A stretch of DNA of 64,000 bases from Puccinellia tenuiflora (lineage: Eukaryota; Streptophyta; Magnoliopsida; Poales; Poaceae), in contig QRDG01000140.1 of assembly GCA_012064385.1 (NCBI GenBank), positions 847,707 to 911,706 on the forward strand. The letters run 5' to 3'. A program made the position numbers and the translations under genes. The notes beneath the pieces were generated by a model. That model did not search any database. It saw only the letters and a program-made list of their open reading frames with translations, and was not told the origin of the DNA. Shown one piece after another: positions 21,342 to 33,800 of the stretch (position 1 is the stretch's first letter; every line of letters begins with the position of its first letter).

Positions 21342-22962
21342 TGATACGTGTCAAACGTATCTATAATTTTTGATTCATCCATGCTAGTTTTGTGATGTTG
21401 TCACATGTTTTTATTATCATATTAATCATTTTTATGCATTTTGTCGGACTAACCTATTGACAAGATGCCCAGTGCCAGTTTCCTGTTTTTGCTGTTTTTG
21501 TATTTCAGAAAATCCACCACAGAAAATATCTTCGGATTGAGCTCAAAATTTACGGAGATTTTTTATGCGACGGAAGACACCAGAAGACCAAAGGGCAGCC
21601 CTGGGGGCCACCCACAAGGCAGGGATGGCCTCCTGCCGTGCCCCCCTTGGCCCGCGGGTGGGACCCGCCCCTGCTCCTGGTGGGTCCCCTCGGCCCCCTC
21701 CGACGCCTATAAAATCCCTTAAACCCTAAAAATGACGGGGCGGCCATTATTTTCCAGAAAAGTCATCCCGAGGTGCCGTCAACTCAAACCCTAGTTCGGG
21801 GGTGATTTTGAAGCAGATCCCGACACTCTGCCGGAGGGGAGATCGATCCCGGAGGGCTCTTTATCGCCATGCCTTCCTCCGGGATGATTTGTGAGTAGTC
21901 CCACCTTGGACCTTGGGTCCATGGCAGTAGCTAGATGGTAGTCTCTCTGTCTTGTGCTTCATGTCTTTATGATCTTGTGAGCTGCCTAACATGATCAAGA
22001 TCGATTATTGTAATGCTATGTGATGTGTTTGCTGGGATCCAATGGATTATAAAGTTATGATCAGATTGTGCATGATTCTTATATGTTGATTTATGTTCTT
22101 GCATGCTCTCCGATGTGCGTAGTTACTTTGGCCAAGTGATTGTGTGTATCTCTGATACGTGTCAAACGTATCTATAATTTTTGAGTGATCCATGCTAATT
22201 TTGTGATGTTGTCACGTGTTTTTATTATCATATCACATCATTTTTATGCATTTTGTTGGACTAACCTATTGACAAGATGCCCAGTGTCAGTTCCCTGTTT
22301 TTGCTGTTTTTGTATTTCAGAAAATCATTTCTGGAAATATTCTTGGAATTGGACGAAAATTTATGGAGATTTTTATGCGAAATAAGACACCCGAAGACCA
22401 AAGGGGAGCCTGGGGGGCTACCCAGGGGCCACAGGCGGGTGCCTGCTGCGGCCCCCTGGACCCGCGGGTGGGGCCCGCCCCTGCCCCCTGGGCACCGCTT
22501 CGGCCCCCTCTGACGCCTATAAAATCCCAATTAACCTAAAAATGACGGGGCGGCCATTATTTTTCAGAAAAGTCATCCCGAGGCGCCGTCACCTCAAACC
22601 CTAATTCGGGGGTGATTCTGAAGCAAATCCCGGCACCCTGCCAGAGGGGAGATCGATCCCGGAGGGCTCTTCATCGCCATGCCTTCTTCCGGGATGATTT
22701 GTGTGTAGTCCCACCTTGGACCTTGGGTCCATGGTAGTAGCTAGATGGTAGTCTCTCTCTCTTGTGCTTCATGTCTTATGATCTTGTGAGCTGCCTAACA
22801 TGATCAAGATCGATTATTGTAATGCTATGTGATGTGTTTGCTGGGATCCGATGGATTATAAAGTTATGATCAGATTGTGCATGATTCTTATATGTTGATT
22901 TATGTTCTTGCATGCTCTCCGATGTGCGTAGTTACTTTGGCCAAGTGATTGTGTGTATCTCC
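21342..22962 (+). repeat. 811-bp direct tandem duplication with two promoters
   Basis: Unit 1 is 21342-22152 and unit 2 is 22153-22962; both start TGATACGTGTCAAACGTATC and end GTGTGTATCTC. They differ by scattered substitutions and by a block of changes around 21600-21680. Each includes the TATA-like box and a GC-rich stretch just upstream of it. Confidence 0.93.
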
Positions 22963-23751
22963 AAGAGAGTGTATTTATGCTAGATAGTGGGTTCATGCCC
23001 CCTTTTGTTCCTGGGCACGAGTGACAGAAACTTCTAAGGGCGAGGGTGTGCTGTTGCTACTAAGGGTAAAACAGCGGTGTTAAAGTCTATTTTGATATTT
23101 AATATTGCTTACTTCATGCGCTTTACTTAATGCAAATGTCTGTTGCTTGCAACTTAATACCGATGGGTGACCGGCTGGATAGCGATCCCACGGTGGACTT
23201 TTTAGACAAAGATGCAGTTGGACTCAACGGTCTTTATTAATTGTCGTGATGCCTACTTAAATATTATCATGTTCTCTTTGTCATAGCTAGATTAAGTTTG
23301 TGTTATAATCTTGTCAATTGCCCAGCTGTAATTTGTTTACCCATCATATGAATGTTCTATTTACTCGAGAGACTCCACTAGTGAACCCATGGCCCCCGGT
23401 CCATCTTTTTACATTGATTGCAACCTTTATTAATCACTTTTCACCATCATTACTCCACTGGTCCATTTTCATATTTCATCTATTTCACTATACAATTAAC
23501 CGCTTTGTTTTCTGCGAGATCGGAAAGATTGACAACCTTTCCGCCGTTGGGGACAAAGTATTTTGGTTGAGTGTGTGCAGGTCCACGTCTGTTGCAGATT
23601 AAGCACCAGAGATCTTCAACATTCACTTTGTTGTTGATTTCAAGGTCCTACTGGTTCGATAAACCTCGGTTCGTTATCGAGGGAAAACTGCTGCTTGCTA
23701 CAGCTCCGCCTTCGCTTGGGGCACCACCCAACTCTTCATCAGTAGCAATCA
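21342..23751 (+). mobile_element. Solo-LTR-like element with internal tandem duplication
   Basis: Starts TGATACGTGTCAAACGTATC and ends AATCA. Its 5' part (811 bp, 21342-22152) is repeated directly at 22153-22962. Each copy has its own CCTATAAAATCC TATA-like box (about 21706 and 22516). A 0.8 kb tail follows. No internal coding domain, PBS or PPT is seen, so a solo LTR is the simplest reading. No TSD can be shown: the right flank has lost host sequence, and the right end itself could be eroded. Confidence 0.7.
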
Positions 23752-24456
23752 GTGGTCAAGTTCTTCACTTCCAAATCCAACCAAAGAAACTAATGCTAGG
23801 GAGGGATTTGAGAGGAAGAACAAAACAAGAAACCCAAAGCAACTCCAAGATCTAGATCTAAAGGGTTCCCCTCACTTAGAGGAGAGATGGCTTGGTGAAG
23901 TGGTAGATCTAGATATCCTCTCTCTTTCCCTCTAAAAGGAGGCAAGAATCATGGAGGGATGGTGAGGAAGCAAGCTCTCAAAAAGGTCAACAATGGAGGA
24001 GAGAGAGAGTGCAAAGAGTTGGGCAACCATTGGGGAAGAAGGCCCCTTAAATAGGTTGCCCCGAAATCCAACCATTGGGGGCAGATTCGTGCAGGGGCGG
24101 TACTACCGCCCCACGCGTTTCATCCTATCAACGGCTCTCAAAAGAACCCGTAGTAGCGGTACTGCCGCCAGAGGCTGCGGTACTACCGCTGGGGTGAAAC
24201 AGAGGGCATCAACGGCGGCAGTGCTGGCGGTACTACCGCCAGAGGCGGCGGTACTGCCACTGAGGGCTAACAGAGCACCTCCCTGGCAGTAGTGCTGGCG
24301 GCACTGCTGGCTGTGCTGCACATCCTAGGAGAGGGCTCAAAGTCCTCAGGAGCGGTACTACCGCCAGAGGCGGCGGTACTGTCGCTGAGGGCTAACAGAG
24401 CACCTCCCTGACGGTGGTGCTGGCGGCACTGCTGGCGGTACCACCGGCGGTACTGC

Positions 24457-27400
24457 TGTAACAGCCCCAGATTGGTACCCTAAAATATGGGCCAAATTTT
24501 CACTTTTTGCTTTTCATTGCATCATGGCATACTTATTTAAATTGCTAATTCTAAATAAAGCAACACTTGGAAATTAAAAACTAGGGAAGCAAAACCCTTC
24601 CCAAAATTTTCAAACCAAATACATTACTCAAATTGGTAAAACCAATTGTTCTTGAGTTCCCAAACTGTCCAGGAAGCTCAAGGATATATTTTATAAATAA
24701 TTGTCAAAGGCTAAATTCTTAACAAGCAAATAAATAAATTAAGAATTCAAAATTGGGATCAATTCAAATTCTATTTTTAAACCCAATTAAACTTTCCAAA
24801 AATTCAAATAAAAATATGGGGTGCTTCATTGTTATAATATGAGTCTCCATAAATATTTTCATAATTTATTGAAATGTTTAAGTGCTCCAAATAAATGCAT
24901 TTTTGCAATTATCAAAAATGATTAAATTGCAACAATATGAATAATTGTGAATCTAAACAATTTATTTTGGAACAACAAATTTTGTGGAGTTTCCACATGA
25001 CATGGGGAGCACATATGAATTTTTTCAGATTTTATAAAAATGTCCTGGTGTTCCTTTTAAATCACCAAAGTTGATGTGGACCTCTTTGTAATTAAAAATA
25101 ACATATGCAGGGGGGTTTCTGCAAAAGGGTCGTCCCCTCCCTCCACTATGGTGACAGGGCCGGCTCCCATGCCACCCTGCCGACTATGCCGCCGTGCCCC
25201 CCATGCCGCTCTCCCCTCTCCGTGGTCAAGAGGACCCCCACCTGCTCTCCCCTCGCTCACTAGCTCCTCTCCCCGCCCTGCGCCGCCGCCACCTCTCTCC
25301 CTCTCATCCCCTCTTCCTTTCTTCCCGGCAGAGACCGAGAAAAGAGCCTCCATGGGCCTCGCCGCACCAAGCCTCTCCGAGCTCCACGACCATGTCCTGG
25401 AGGTTTCCCTGGACCTGCTCATTCATTTTCCCCACCTATGAGCCTCCTCTTCCGTCCTCTGCTACCCGGGATCGAGCTCAACCAAGCCACGCCCCGCGTC
25501 GGTGTCGATGACGTCGCCGTCATTTCAAGCCTCCCCAAGCTCAGCAACCTTATCCATGGAGCGGGGCAAAGGAAGCGCCGCGTTCCCCTCTACGTCCTGG
25601 TGCGAGGAATTGCCGTCGGGCCGACCGAATCGCCGACGACACCACCGTTCCCCTCGTCAGCTTCCTCAATCCCGACCGCCCTGCCAAGCACGCATGCGTC
25701 GCCTCCGCCCTCCCCCGTCTCCGCCAAGCTCGCGTGCACGCCATGGGTGAGCCCCTCGCCCCTTTCGCACTCTTCCGTTTCCCTCTCTCCCTTCCGCGTC
25801 TCCCCGCTGTTGGTCGTCGCGCGGCATCGCCGCCGGTCGTCGCACTCGTGTCTTCTCACCCGGCCGTGCCCCGGCCTGGGCCGGCCCAAAGGCCGGCTGG
25901 CTCGGGAGGGTGCCCGACCTAGCGCCCAGCCCGGGCCGGCCACAAGTCCGCCCGCTTCGGGTCGCCTCCCGGCCATGGGCCCGGCCTGGCCGGCAGTGAG
26001 GCCGGCCTGTCTGGCTGAGTTGCTTTTTTCCTTTTTGTAAATAAGAGTGAAATTCAAATATTTGATAACTATGTGAAAAATGCTTCAAAAATAGTAAATA
26101 AAATATCAAATTGACCAGGAAAACAAAATCTACAACCTAGGATCATTAAAATGATCTTTGGAAACTTTTTAACTTGCTGTTTATTAAAAATTGTTAAAAT
26201 GGCAAAAGGAATAACAATTTGGGAAAATCATAAAGTGTTAAATATTGATCCAAAAATTATGAATAACATATCAATGTGATAAACACTTCAATTGCAATCA
26301 AACCATGCTAATATCAATTCATGATCACAAATATTTATTTGATGATATTCATAATTTGATTAAAAGAATTAAATTCATTTAATTATTTATAATTCGCTAT
26401 TTATTCTCGGAACTCGGAAAATTACAAATGAGGTACCAAAATGATCGGAAGAACAAACCCTATCCATTCATGTCATGTTCATGCATATTTGAGCCACTCC
26501 TCTAATAATTTAATAATTTATAAAGAATGTGGTCACTAAGATAAATATGGGGTTGTTTCCAAATAATTGCACTAATTATTTGGCTCCCCATTTAATTGTG
26601 CTATTTAATTTATATGATGGTATCTTGGCATCAATTGGACATGTCGTCATGTGATTGAGCATTGCACCTTGTGTTCGTGTGATTTATTTATTCTTTTGTA
26701 TTATTTTGGGTATCGATAGATTTCGGAGTTGAGGTCACCCCGACCTATCCCGACGAGCAGTACTACACGCCCCGGCAGCAAGGCAAGAGATAACCTAACC
26801 TTCTTGGCATCTAGAATCCTATTGTTTTATAAACTTATTTTATCCACCATAAATATTGCATGCGATTCCAATATCAATTTTGGTCAATGATGATGGAATG
26901 TTCGGACATGGTGGTTGTTGTTGGTGCTTAATTAAATTGCTTAAAAGGCTTGGGTGAGTTGCCATCGGGGATGGTGTTTTGCCTCACTCTTGCCCCTAGG
27001 TGCAAGTTCCTGTCTTGGAACCAAGGTCTGAGCGTGCTGCCATTGGTGGGGACATATGGAATCCCCTTTAATTGAATAACTTGTGCGGGCGTATCCAAGA
27101 GTCCTCTAGTTCGGTTTTCCATTTGCGTGTGAGTGGAAAAGAAGATGTTGATGAGGATTTGTGTTTAGGACATGGTGATGGGGCACGGGCTGAAATAGGC
27201 TGGGTAAACTTGCCCTGTGGCCACAGATGACTCTTGGATAGTCTCATGCGAGGTAAAGGTTTAACCGCGCCCGCTCGCCGGCCTTCCCCGGAAGAGGGCC
27301 AATTAGGTGAGCCGGACGGTACCAATGGGTAAATTAGTACACCCCTGTAGGGTTAAATCTTTTCGAAAAGCCATGTCCACGGTTATGGACGCCTTGGGAA

Positions 27401-28154
27401 TGGATTTACGGGATCATAAATAACTTTAACCTAATTAAAACTTGGCAGCTAGAGGTTGCAATTACAACATGTGGCAAAAGGTTCATTTCCTCGAGGGTGA
27501 TTCGGGGGAGTGCCTTGGTGATGATGAGAGATGATTCTTGGTACTACTTGGTTCGACGAGAACCGAAGGAAAATGTAACTCTCTTATCCCTTTTCCAGAA
27601 AATATTCTGAGTAGTCGATGCCATGGGTCTTTTATATCTTTTACTTGAAAATCTAGCTTTATGCAAAATAGCTACATTATACAGCTTTAGAGCCTCCGTC
27701 AGCATTGGGCCTATATCGCCCTACTAAACTTGCGAGTACGTCATACTCAGTCTCTCTTTGCTGCCTTTTTATTTGTATTTCAGAGAATGACGACACCGAG
27801 CAGCTAGGTGGTTTCTTCGTGGGCGTCGACTAGTAGTCCGGGGTTCCCAGGTGGCAGTTTGGGACCGTGGAACAAGCTGGCTGGGATTACTTATTTGTAG
27901 GCCTATTTGGCCATATATTTGCATCTTGTTGTATTAGACAATGCTACTTCGCTTCCGCTTGATGAATTGTTAGATCTGTGATCCTTTTTTGTGTAATATT
28001 TGTATCTTCTCTTATATGAGTTGCTATATGCTTTTTGTGTCGTAGAGTCTGCAATGTGCCAGTTGTTCCACAAGTCTTGATCTCTGTTTTATACATTGAT
28101 AGCTATGCCAGTTACATAGCCTCTCTGTATAATTCTGGGGTCGGGGCGTTTACA
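24457..28154 (+). repeat. 5' LTR of the non-coding element
   Basis: A 3698-bp TG...CA repeat: an AT-rich first 650 bp, a GC-rich island (about 25140-26035), then AT-rich sequence again. By eye I count roughly eight mismatches to the 3' LTR in the first 350 aligned bases. It lacks a segment present in the 3' LTR at 33110-33285. Confidence 0.9.
25140..26035 (+). other. GC-rich open-frame island inside the LTR
   Basis: An abrupt switch from AT-rich to strongly GC-rich sequence. Long open frames appear in several phases, the longest here being about 200 codons (25438-26040) and about 297 codons in the sister LTR (31509-32402). The predicted proteins are Pro/Ser/Arg-rich with no domain I recognise. 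Small indels put the two LTRs in different frames, which argues against a maintained protein. It may be a captured, formerly genic CpG-rich segment. Confidence 0.5.
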
Positions 28155-28157
28155 AGT

Positions 28158-28169
28158 TGGTATCAGAGC
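28158..28169 (+). other. Primer-binding site, tRNA-iMet type
   Basis: TGGTATCAGAGC follows the LTR end TTTACA after three bases (AGT). It fixes plus-strand orientation for the 24457-38904 element. Confidence 0.93.
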
Positions 28170-28170
28170 A

Positions 28171-30800
28171 GGACTGCCTGTAGGAAACCCGTTCTATTGG
28201 TCGATGTCGAGTCTGGTGTTCGAGAAAATTATTTTTAACCTAAAAATGAGTTGTGAAAACCTTCTTAGGATTCTTTTACTCCTTACCCAATTCACTCTGA
28301 TCTCGGTGCCACCTTACCTCTATTTGATTTAACGGTGTTTCTGATCGTCTGCAAAATTCTAAATCTTTACGATCTCGGGGTTGGGTTTCTACCTTTAGTT
28401 ACTAGTTATCTCTACTCGTCTGCCAAATCTAAAAACATGAAGAAAGGAAGTATGGTGGTTCGTCAAGATATTCCTTTGCTTTAGTCCAAGATCTTGAACC
28501 GAAGGTCCCGGATTGTGCTAGGGCTCTGGTGTAATGATTCATGGGGGTTGTCACCCTTGTGAGCATTATGCTATTGTGAGTCCCAATGCATGAAGCTGAT
28601 CTTTAACCCAAGATCTTTTCCGTTGAATCCTGATGTTAGTTGTCAAACCCTACATCAGGTTGGCAAAGATTGAGGTTAGTCTTCAAACTCGAGGTTGCCG
28701 CCGTAGTTGATTTGCGCAGCAACACTCTTCACTATCCTTAGCTTTAGCTAAACTCTCTGTCAGGTAACCATCTGAATCGCAACGGGACTGCTCATAGCGA
28801 GTTTTTCTATCAATAATTGTGATTCCTCTAGTAACGACCGTTTCTGAAACCCTTTCGGCACTAGTTGTCGGAAGAGTGCTAACAAGGGCTTCTGCAATAT
28901 CATGAGGTTGTTGTTAACCCATTCCTTACTCTAGATCTGTCGTCTGACCTCTATCTGTCTTTTGACAGTCAAGTTTATCGTGCATTGGTTGTTTTGATGC
29001 ATGTTATTCTTGTGGTTCGTCAAGGCATTCCACTTCGGGATGTCAGGAGAAATAACCTTCGGTACCTTGTCCATTTCTCGGACCAGGTCAAAGGATTGTG
29101 AATCGCGGAGTAAAAGCTTGTCTAATTTTGTTCCGTTCCACCTTGGAGTGTCACACTCTTTTATATCGAGAGGTCGTGCTTAGTCTCATGACGTGCTTGA
29201 TGAAGTGATACTCTTACCCTTCCTTATCCATCTACCTCCGAGCTACCCGGGCTCGAGAATGTTGAGGATGCATATCGTTGTGGTAATCGGATATTCTTAG
29301 CAATTGTTATTGTTTCGAAATCCAAAGACTTGGGTGGCACTCTTAGCCTGATTGGTATTCATATCATCGAGCTGAGTTGTCAGTGTTGCCAAGTCCATTC
29401 GTTCAGGTGCACACCTTCGGTCAACGAGTTAGGTTCATGTCGAAACTCTCAAGACCACCTCTTTTTCTTTGAAAGGCAAGTTTTCTCTCGCAACCAGTGA
29501 CTTTTGTCGCTATGGATCCGAGTGAAGTTCGCTTTGTCTCCTCGGGTTAAATCACAAGTTGGTTATGCATACGTGCATTATTGAGCTGGTAGGTTGTTAC
29601 CTCCCGTTCGCTGATTAAGCCATGTGTGCACACCAAGCCTGACCGAGTCGTTCCTAAATAAGAATAAGTGGTCAAATCTCGTCCGCTTACCGGTGTTTCC
29701 CAATCCTAAATCAGTTGGGCTTCATTGTTTGGAGTTCATGCTGGATCAAATTCCTCTTCGTGAATCGTGACCCAATGGAACTCCCAAACTACCTCGTGTG
29801 CTGGAGCTTGACACTTAGCCCAAGTCTTGAGAAAAACTAGTGACCCTACTTTCCGTTAACTTTCGGAAACTCCCCTCCAGACCTGCTTAACCTGGATAAT
29901 CTGCACACCTACCCAACTCTGAACCTCAAGCAGAAATGGTGCTTGGTGGTTTACCAAGAGCATGACCTAGATCTTTGAGTAAAACCGATGAGTTCGGTGT
30001 TGTGGTTCAAGCACCTCACCGCAAAGTCGATTGACGAAATCCCTTCAATCGCCACTATCCATGTGTATCATGGGTAGTTTATCCTAATAGTTCCCCTAAG
30101 GTCTTTTCTCTATCTTCAAGTACGATCTTCGCTTGAGGATTGATTGAAGGCTATTCCGAAGTCTGAGTGTGATATCTATAACCTTAAGGAGAATCTTACC
30201 ACGGAGTGCTAAAAATCTATCCGTAGATCCCCTTACTCCTTGTATCTTGGGAATAGCTCATGTATGAGATTCGATCTCTCTATCTAATGGTGGACCAATG
30301 CTATATCTAACCCTCCTAGGGGAAACCAAGGTTTATCCCAATCACACGGGCAATGTGTGGATTTACTCGTCATATTAGTGCCGAAGCTTTTAATCTTAAG
30401 GAAGCGTCGGGTATGGCGAAGGCGTGGAATCCCGAAGATGTCCTATCACCTCCCGAAGCTTCAAATCTCTACGATCTATATATCTAGGTGATTTGAAATA
30501 ATGTCTTGGTCTTGGACGAAAATCCTGAACAAAGTGATCGGTTGTCCTATCATCGGCTCGACCTTTGTTTGGTCAAGTCGTTCCTAGTTCCCTCAATAAC
30601 TTATGGTTTTGGGCAAGAGTCATTTTGTTTACCACCTTTAGCTATCTTATCTCCTTTCCGCCAGTTTGGCATGTCTTCTTGGTTAGCCCAATCACTACAA
30701 CAAGGAAGATCATCGTGAGATCGAGAAGACCGTGGAAGATGTGTGTTGTCATGTTTCCCTCATCCCTACTTCTACTCTAGAATCTCGGGACGAGATTCCT
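28171..30800 (+). other. Non-coding internal domain of the LARD-like element
   Basis: 2.6 kb with stops in all frames. No RT, integrase, protease or gag signature is seen on either strand. I see no repeats or structured RNA that I can support. Confidence 0.7.
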
Positions 30801-30816
30801 GTAAGGGGGGTAGAAT
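30801..30816 (+). other. Polypurine tract
   Basis: GTAAGGGGGGTAGAAT directly precedes the 3' LTR start TGTAACAGCC, as expected for the plus-strand primer. Confidence 0.88.
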
Positions 30817-33800
30817 TGTAACAGCCCTAGATTGGTACCCTAAAATATGGGCCAAATTTTCACTTTTTGCTTTGCATTGCATCATGGCATACTTATTTAA
30901 ATTGCTAATTCTAAATAAAGCAACACTCGGAAACTAAAAACTAGGGAAGCAAAACCCTTCCCAAAATTTTCAAACCAAATACATTACTCAAATTGGTAAA
31001 ACCAATTGTTCTTGAGTTCCCAAACTGTCCAGGAAGCTCAAGGATATATTTTATAAATAATTGTCAAAGGCTAAATTCTTAACAAGCAAATACATAAATT
31101 AAGAATTCAAAATTGGGTTCAATTCAAATTCTATTTTGAAAACCAATTAAACTTTCCAAAAATTCAAATAAAAATATGGGGTGCTTCATTGTTATAATAT
31201 GAGCCACCATAAATATTTTCATAATTTATTGAAATGTTTAAGTGCTCCAAATAAATGCATTTTTGTAATGATAAAAAATGATTAAATTGAAACAATATGA
31301 ATAATTGTGAATCTAAACAATTTATTTTGGAACAACAAATTTTGTGGAGTTTCCACATGACATGGGGAGCACATATGAATTTTTGCAGATTTTATAAAAA
31401 TGTCCTGGTGTTCCTTTTAAATCGCCAAAGTTGCTGTGGACCTCTTTGTAATTAAAAATAACATATGCAGGGGGGGTTTCTGCAAAACGGTCGTCCCCTC
31501 CCACCACTGTGGCGACAGGGCCGGCGCCCATGCCGCCCTGCCGACCATGCCGCCGTGCCCCCATGCCGCTCTCACCTCTCCGTGGTCAAGAGGACCCCCA
31601 CCTGCTCTCCCCTCACTCACTAGCTCCTCTCCCCTCCCTGCGCCGCCGCCACCTCTCTCCCTCTCATCCCCTCTTCCTTTCTTCCTGGCAGAGACCGAGA
31701 AAAGAGCCTCCATGGGCGTCGCCGCACCAAGCCTCTCCGAGCTCCACGACCATGTCCTGGAGGTTTCCCTGGACCTGCTCATTCATTTCCCCACCTATGA
31801 GCCTCCTCTTCCGTCCTCTGCTACCCGGGATCGAGCTCGACCAAGCCACGCCCCGCGCCGGTGTCGATGACGTCGCCGTCATTTCAAGCCTCCCCAAGCT
31901 CAGCAACCTTATCCATGGAGCGGGGCAAAGGAAGCGCCGCGTTCCCCTCTACGTCCTGGTGCGAGGAATTGCCGCCGGGCCGACCGAATCGCCGACGACA
32001 CCGCCGTTCCCCTCGTCAGCTTCCTCAATCCCGACCGCCCCGCCGAGCACGCACGCGTCGCCTCCGCCCTCCCCCGTCTCCGCCGAGCTCGCATGCACGC
32101 CAAGGGTGAGCCCCTCGCCCCTTTCGCACTCTTCCGTTTCCCTCTCTCCCTTCCGCGTCTCCCCGCCGTTGGTCGTCGCGCGGCGTCGCCGCCGGTCGTC
32201 GCACTCGTGTCTGCTCACCCGGCCGTGCCCCGACCTGGGCCGGCCCAAAGGCCGGCTGGCTCGGGAGGGTGCCCGGCCTAGCGCCCAGCCCGGGACAGCC
32301 ACAAGTCCGCCCGCTTCGGGTCGCCTCCCGACCTTGGGCCCGGCCTGGCCGGCAGTGAGGCCGGCCTGTCTGGCTGAGTTGCTTTTTCCTTTTTGTAAAT
32401 AAGAGTGAAATTCAAATATTTGATAACTATGTGAAAAATGCTTCAAAAATATTAAATCAAATATCAAATTGACCAGGAAAACAAAATCTACAACCTAGGA
32501 TCATTAAAATGATCTTTTGAAACTTTTTAACTTGCTGTTTATTAAAAATTGTTAAAATGGCAAAAGGAATAACAATTTGGGAAAAATCATAAAGTGTTAA
32601 ATATTGATCCAAAAATTATGAATAAGATATCAATGTGATCAACACTTCAATTGCAATCAAACCATGCTAATATCAATTCATGATCACAAATATTTATTTG
32701 ATGATATTCATAATTTGATTAAAAGAATTAAATTCATTTAATTATTTAATTCGCTATTTATTCTTCGGAACTCAGAAAATTACAAATGAGGTACCAAAAT
32801 GATCGGAAGAACAAACCCTATCCATTCATGTCATGTTCATGCATATTTGAGCCACTCCTCTAATAATTTAATAATTTATAAAGAATGTGGTCACTAAGAT
32901 AAATATGGGGTTGTTTTCAAATAATTGCACTAATTATTTGGCTCCCCATTTAATTTTGCTATTTAATTTATATGATGGTATCTTTGCATCAATTGGACAT
33001 GTCATCATGTAATTGAGCATTGCACCTTGTGTTCCTGTGATTTATTTGTTATTTTGTATTATTTTGTGTATGGATAGATTCCGGAGTTGAGGTCACCCCG
33101 ACCTATCAAGATGTAGAGTATCCAATGAATGCATGTTTATCCCCTGAACCATCACATGTTCCCCCTCCTATAAACCCTAGGTTTGATGTGTTGGTCGGAG
33201 ACAAGAATTTATTTGTTGTTGTTATATGCTTAGCTATGCTTAGTTAAATGCTATTTATGTCCGTTGATTAAATTCCATATTGATGAATGATGATGGAATG
33301 TTCGGACATGGTGGTTGTTGTTGGTGCTTAATTAAATTGCTTAAAAGGCTTGGGTGAGTTGCCATCGGGGATGGTGTTTTGCCTCACTCTTGCCCCTAGG
33401 TGCGAGTTCCTGTCTTGGAACCAAGGTCTGAGCGTGCTGCCATTGGTGGGGACATATGGAATCCCCTTTAATTGAATAACTTGTGCGGGCGTATCCAAGA
33501 GTCCTCTAGTTCGGTTTTCCATTTGCGTGTGAGTGGAAAAGAAGATGTTGATGAGGATTTGTGTTTAGGACATGGTGATGGGGCACGGGCTGAAATAGGC
33601 TGGGTAAACTTGCCCTGTGGCCACAGATGACTCTTGGATAGTCTCATGCGAGGTAAAGGTTTAACCGCGCCCGCTCGCCGGCCTTCCCCGGAAGAGGGCC
33701 AATTAGGTGAGCCGGACGGTACCAATGGGTAAATTAGTACACCCCTGCAGGGTTAAATCTTTTCGAAAAGCCGTGTCCACGGTTATGGACGCCTTGGGAA

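Noticed and set aside
21342..23751. Interpretation as a DNA transposon because TGATACGT...ACGTATC near the tip looks inverted
   Set aside because: The short inverted words are both at the left end; the right end has no matching inverted repeat, whereas TG...CA tips, TATA boxes and length suit an LTR.
28158..28169. TGGTATCAGAGC as part of a tRNA gene
   Set aside because: Only the tRNA-complementary primer-binding 12-mer is present; no cloverleaf surrounds it, and it sits directly after an LTR end.
31509..32402. A 297-codon open frame that might be a gene
   Set aside because: It lies in the GC-rich part of an LTR, has overlapping open frames on both strands, and the sister LTR shifts frame relative to it. 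No domain is recognisable.
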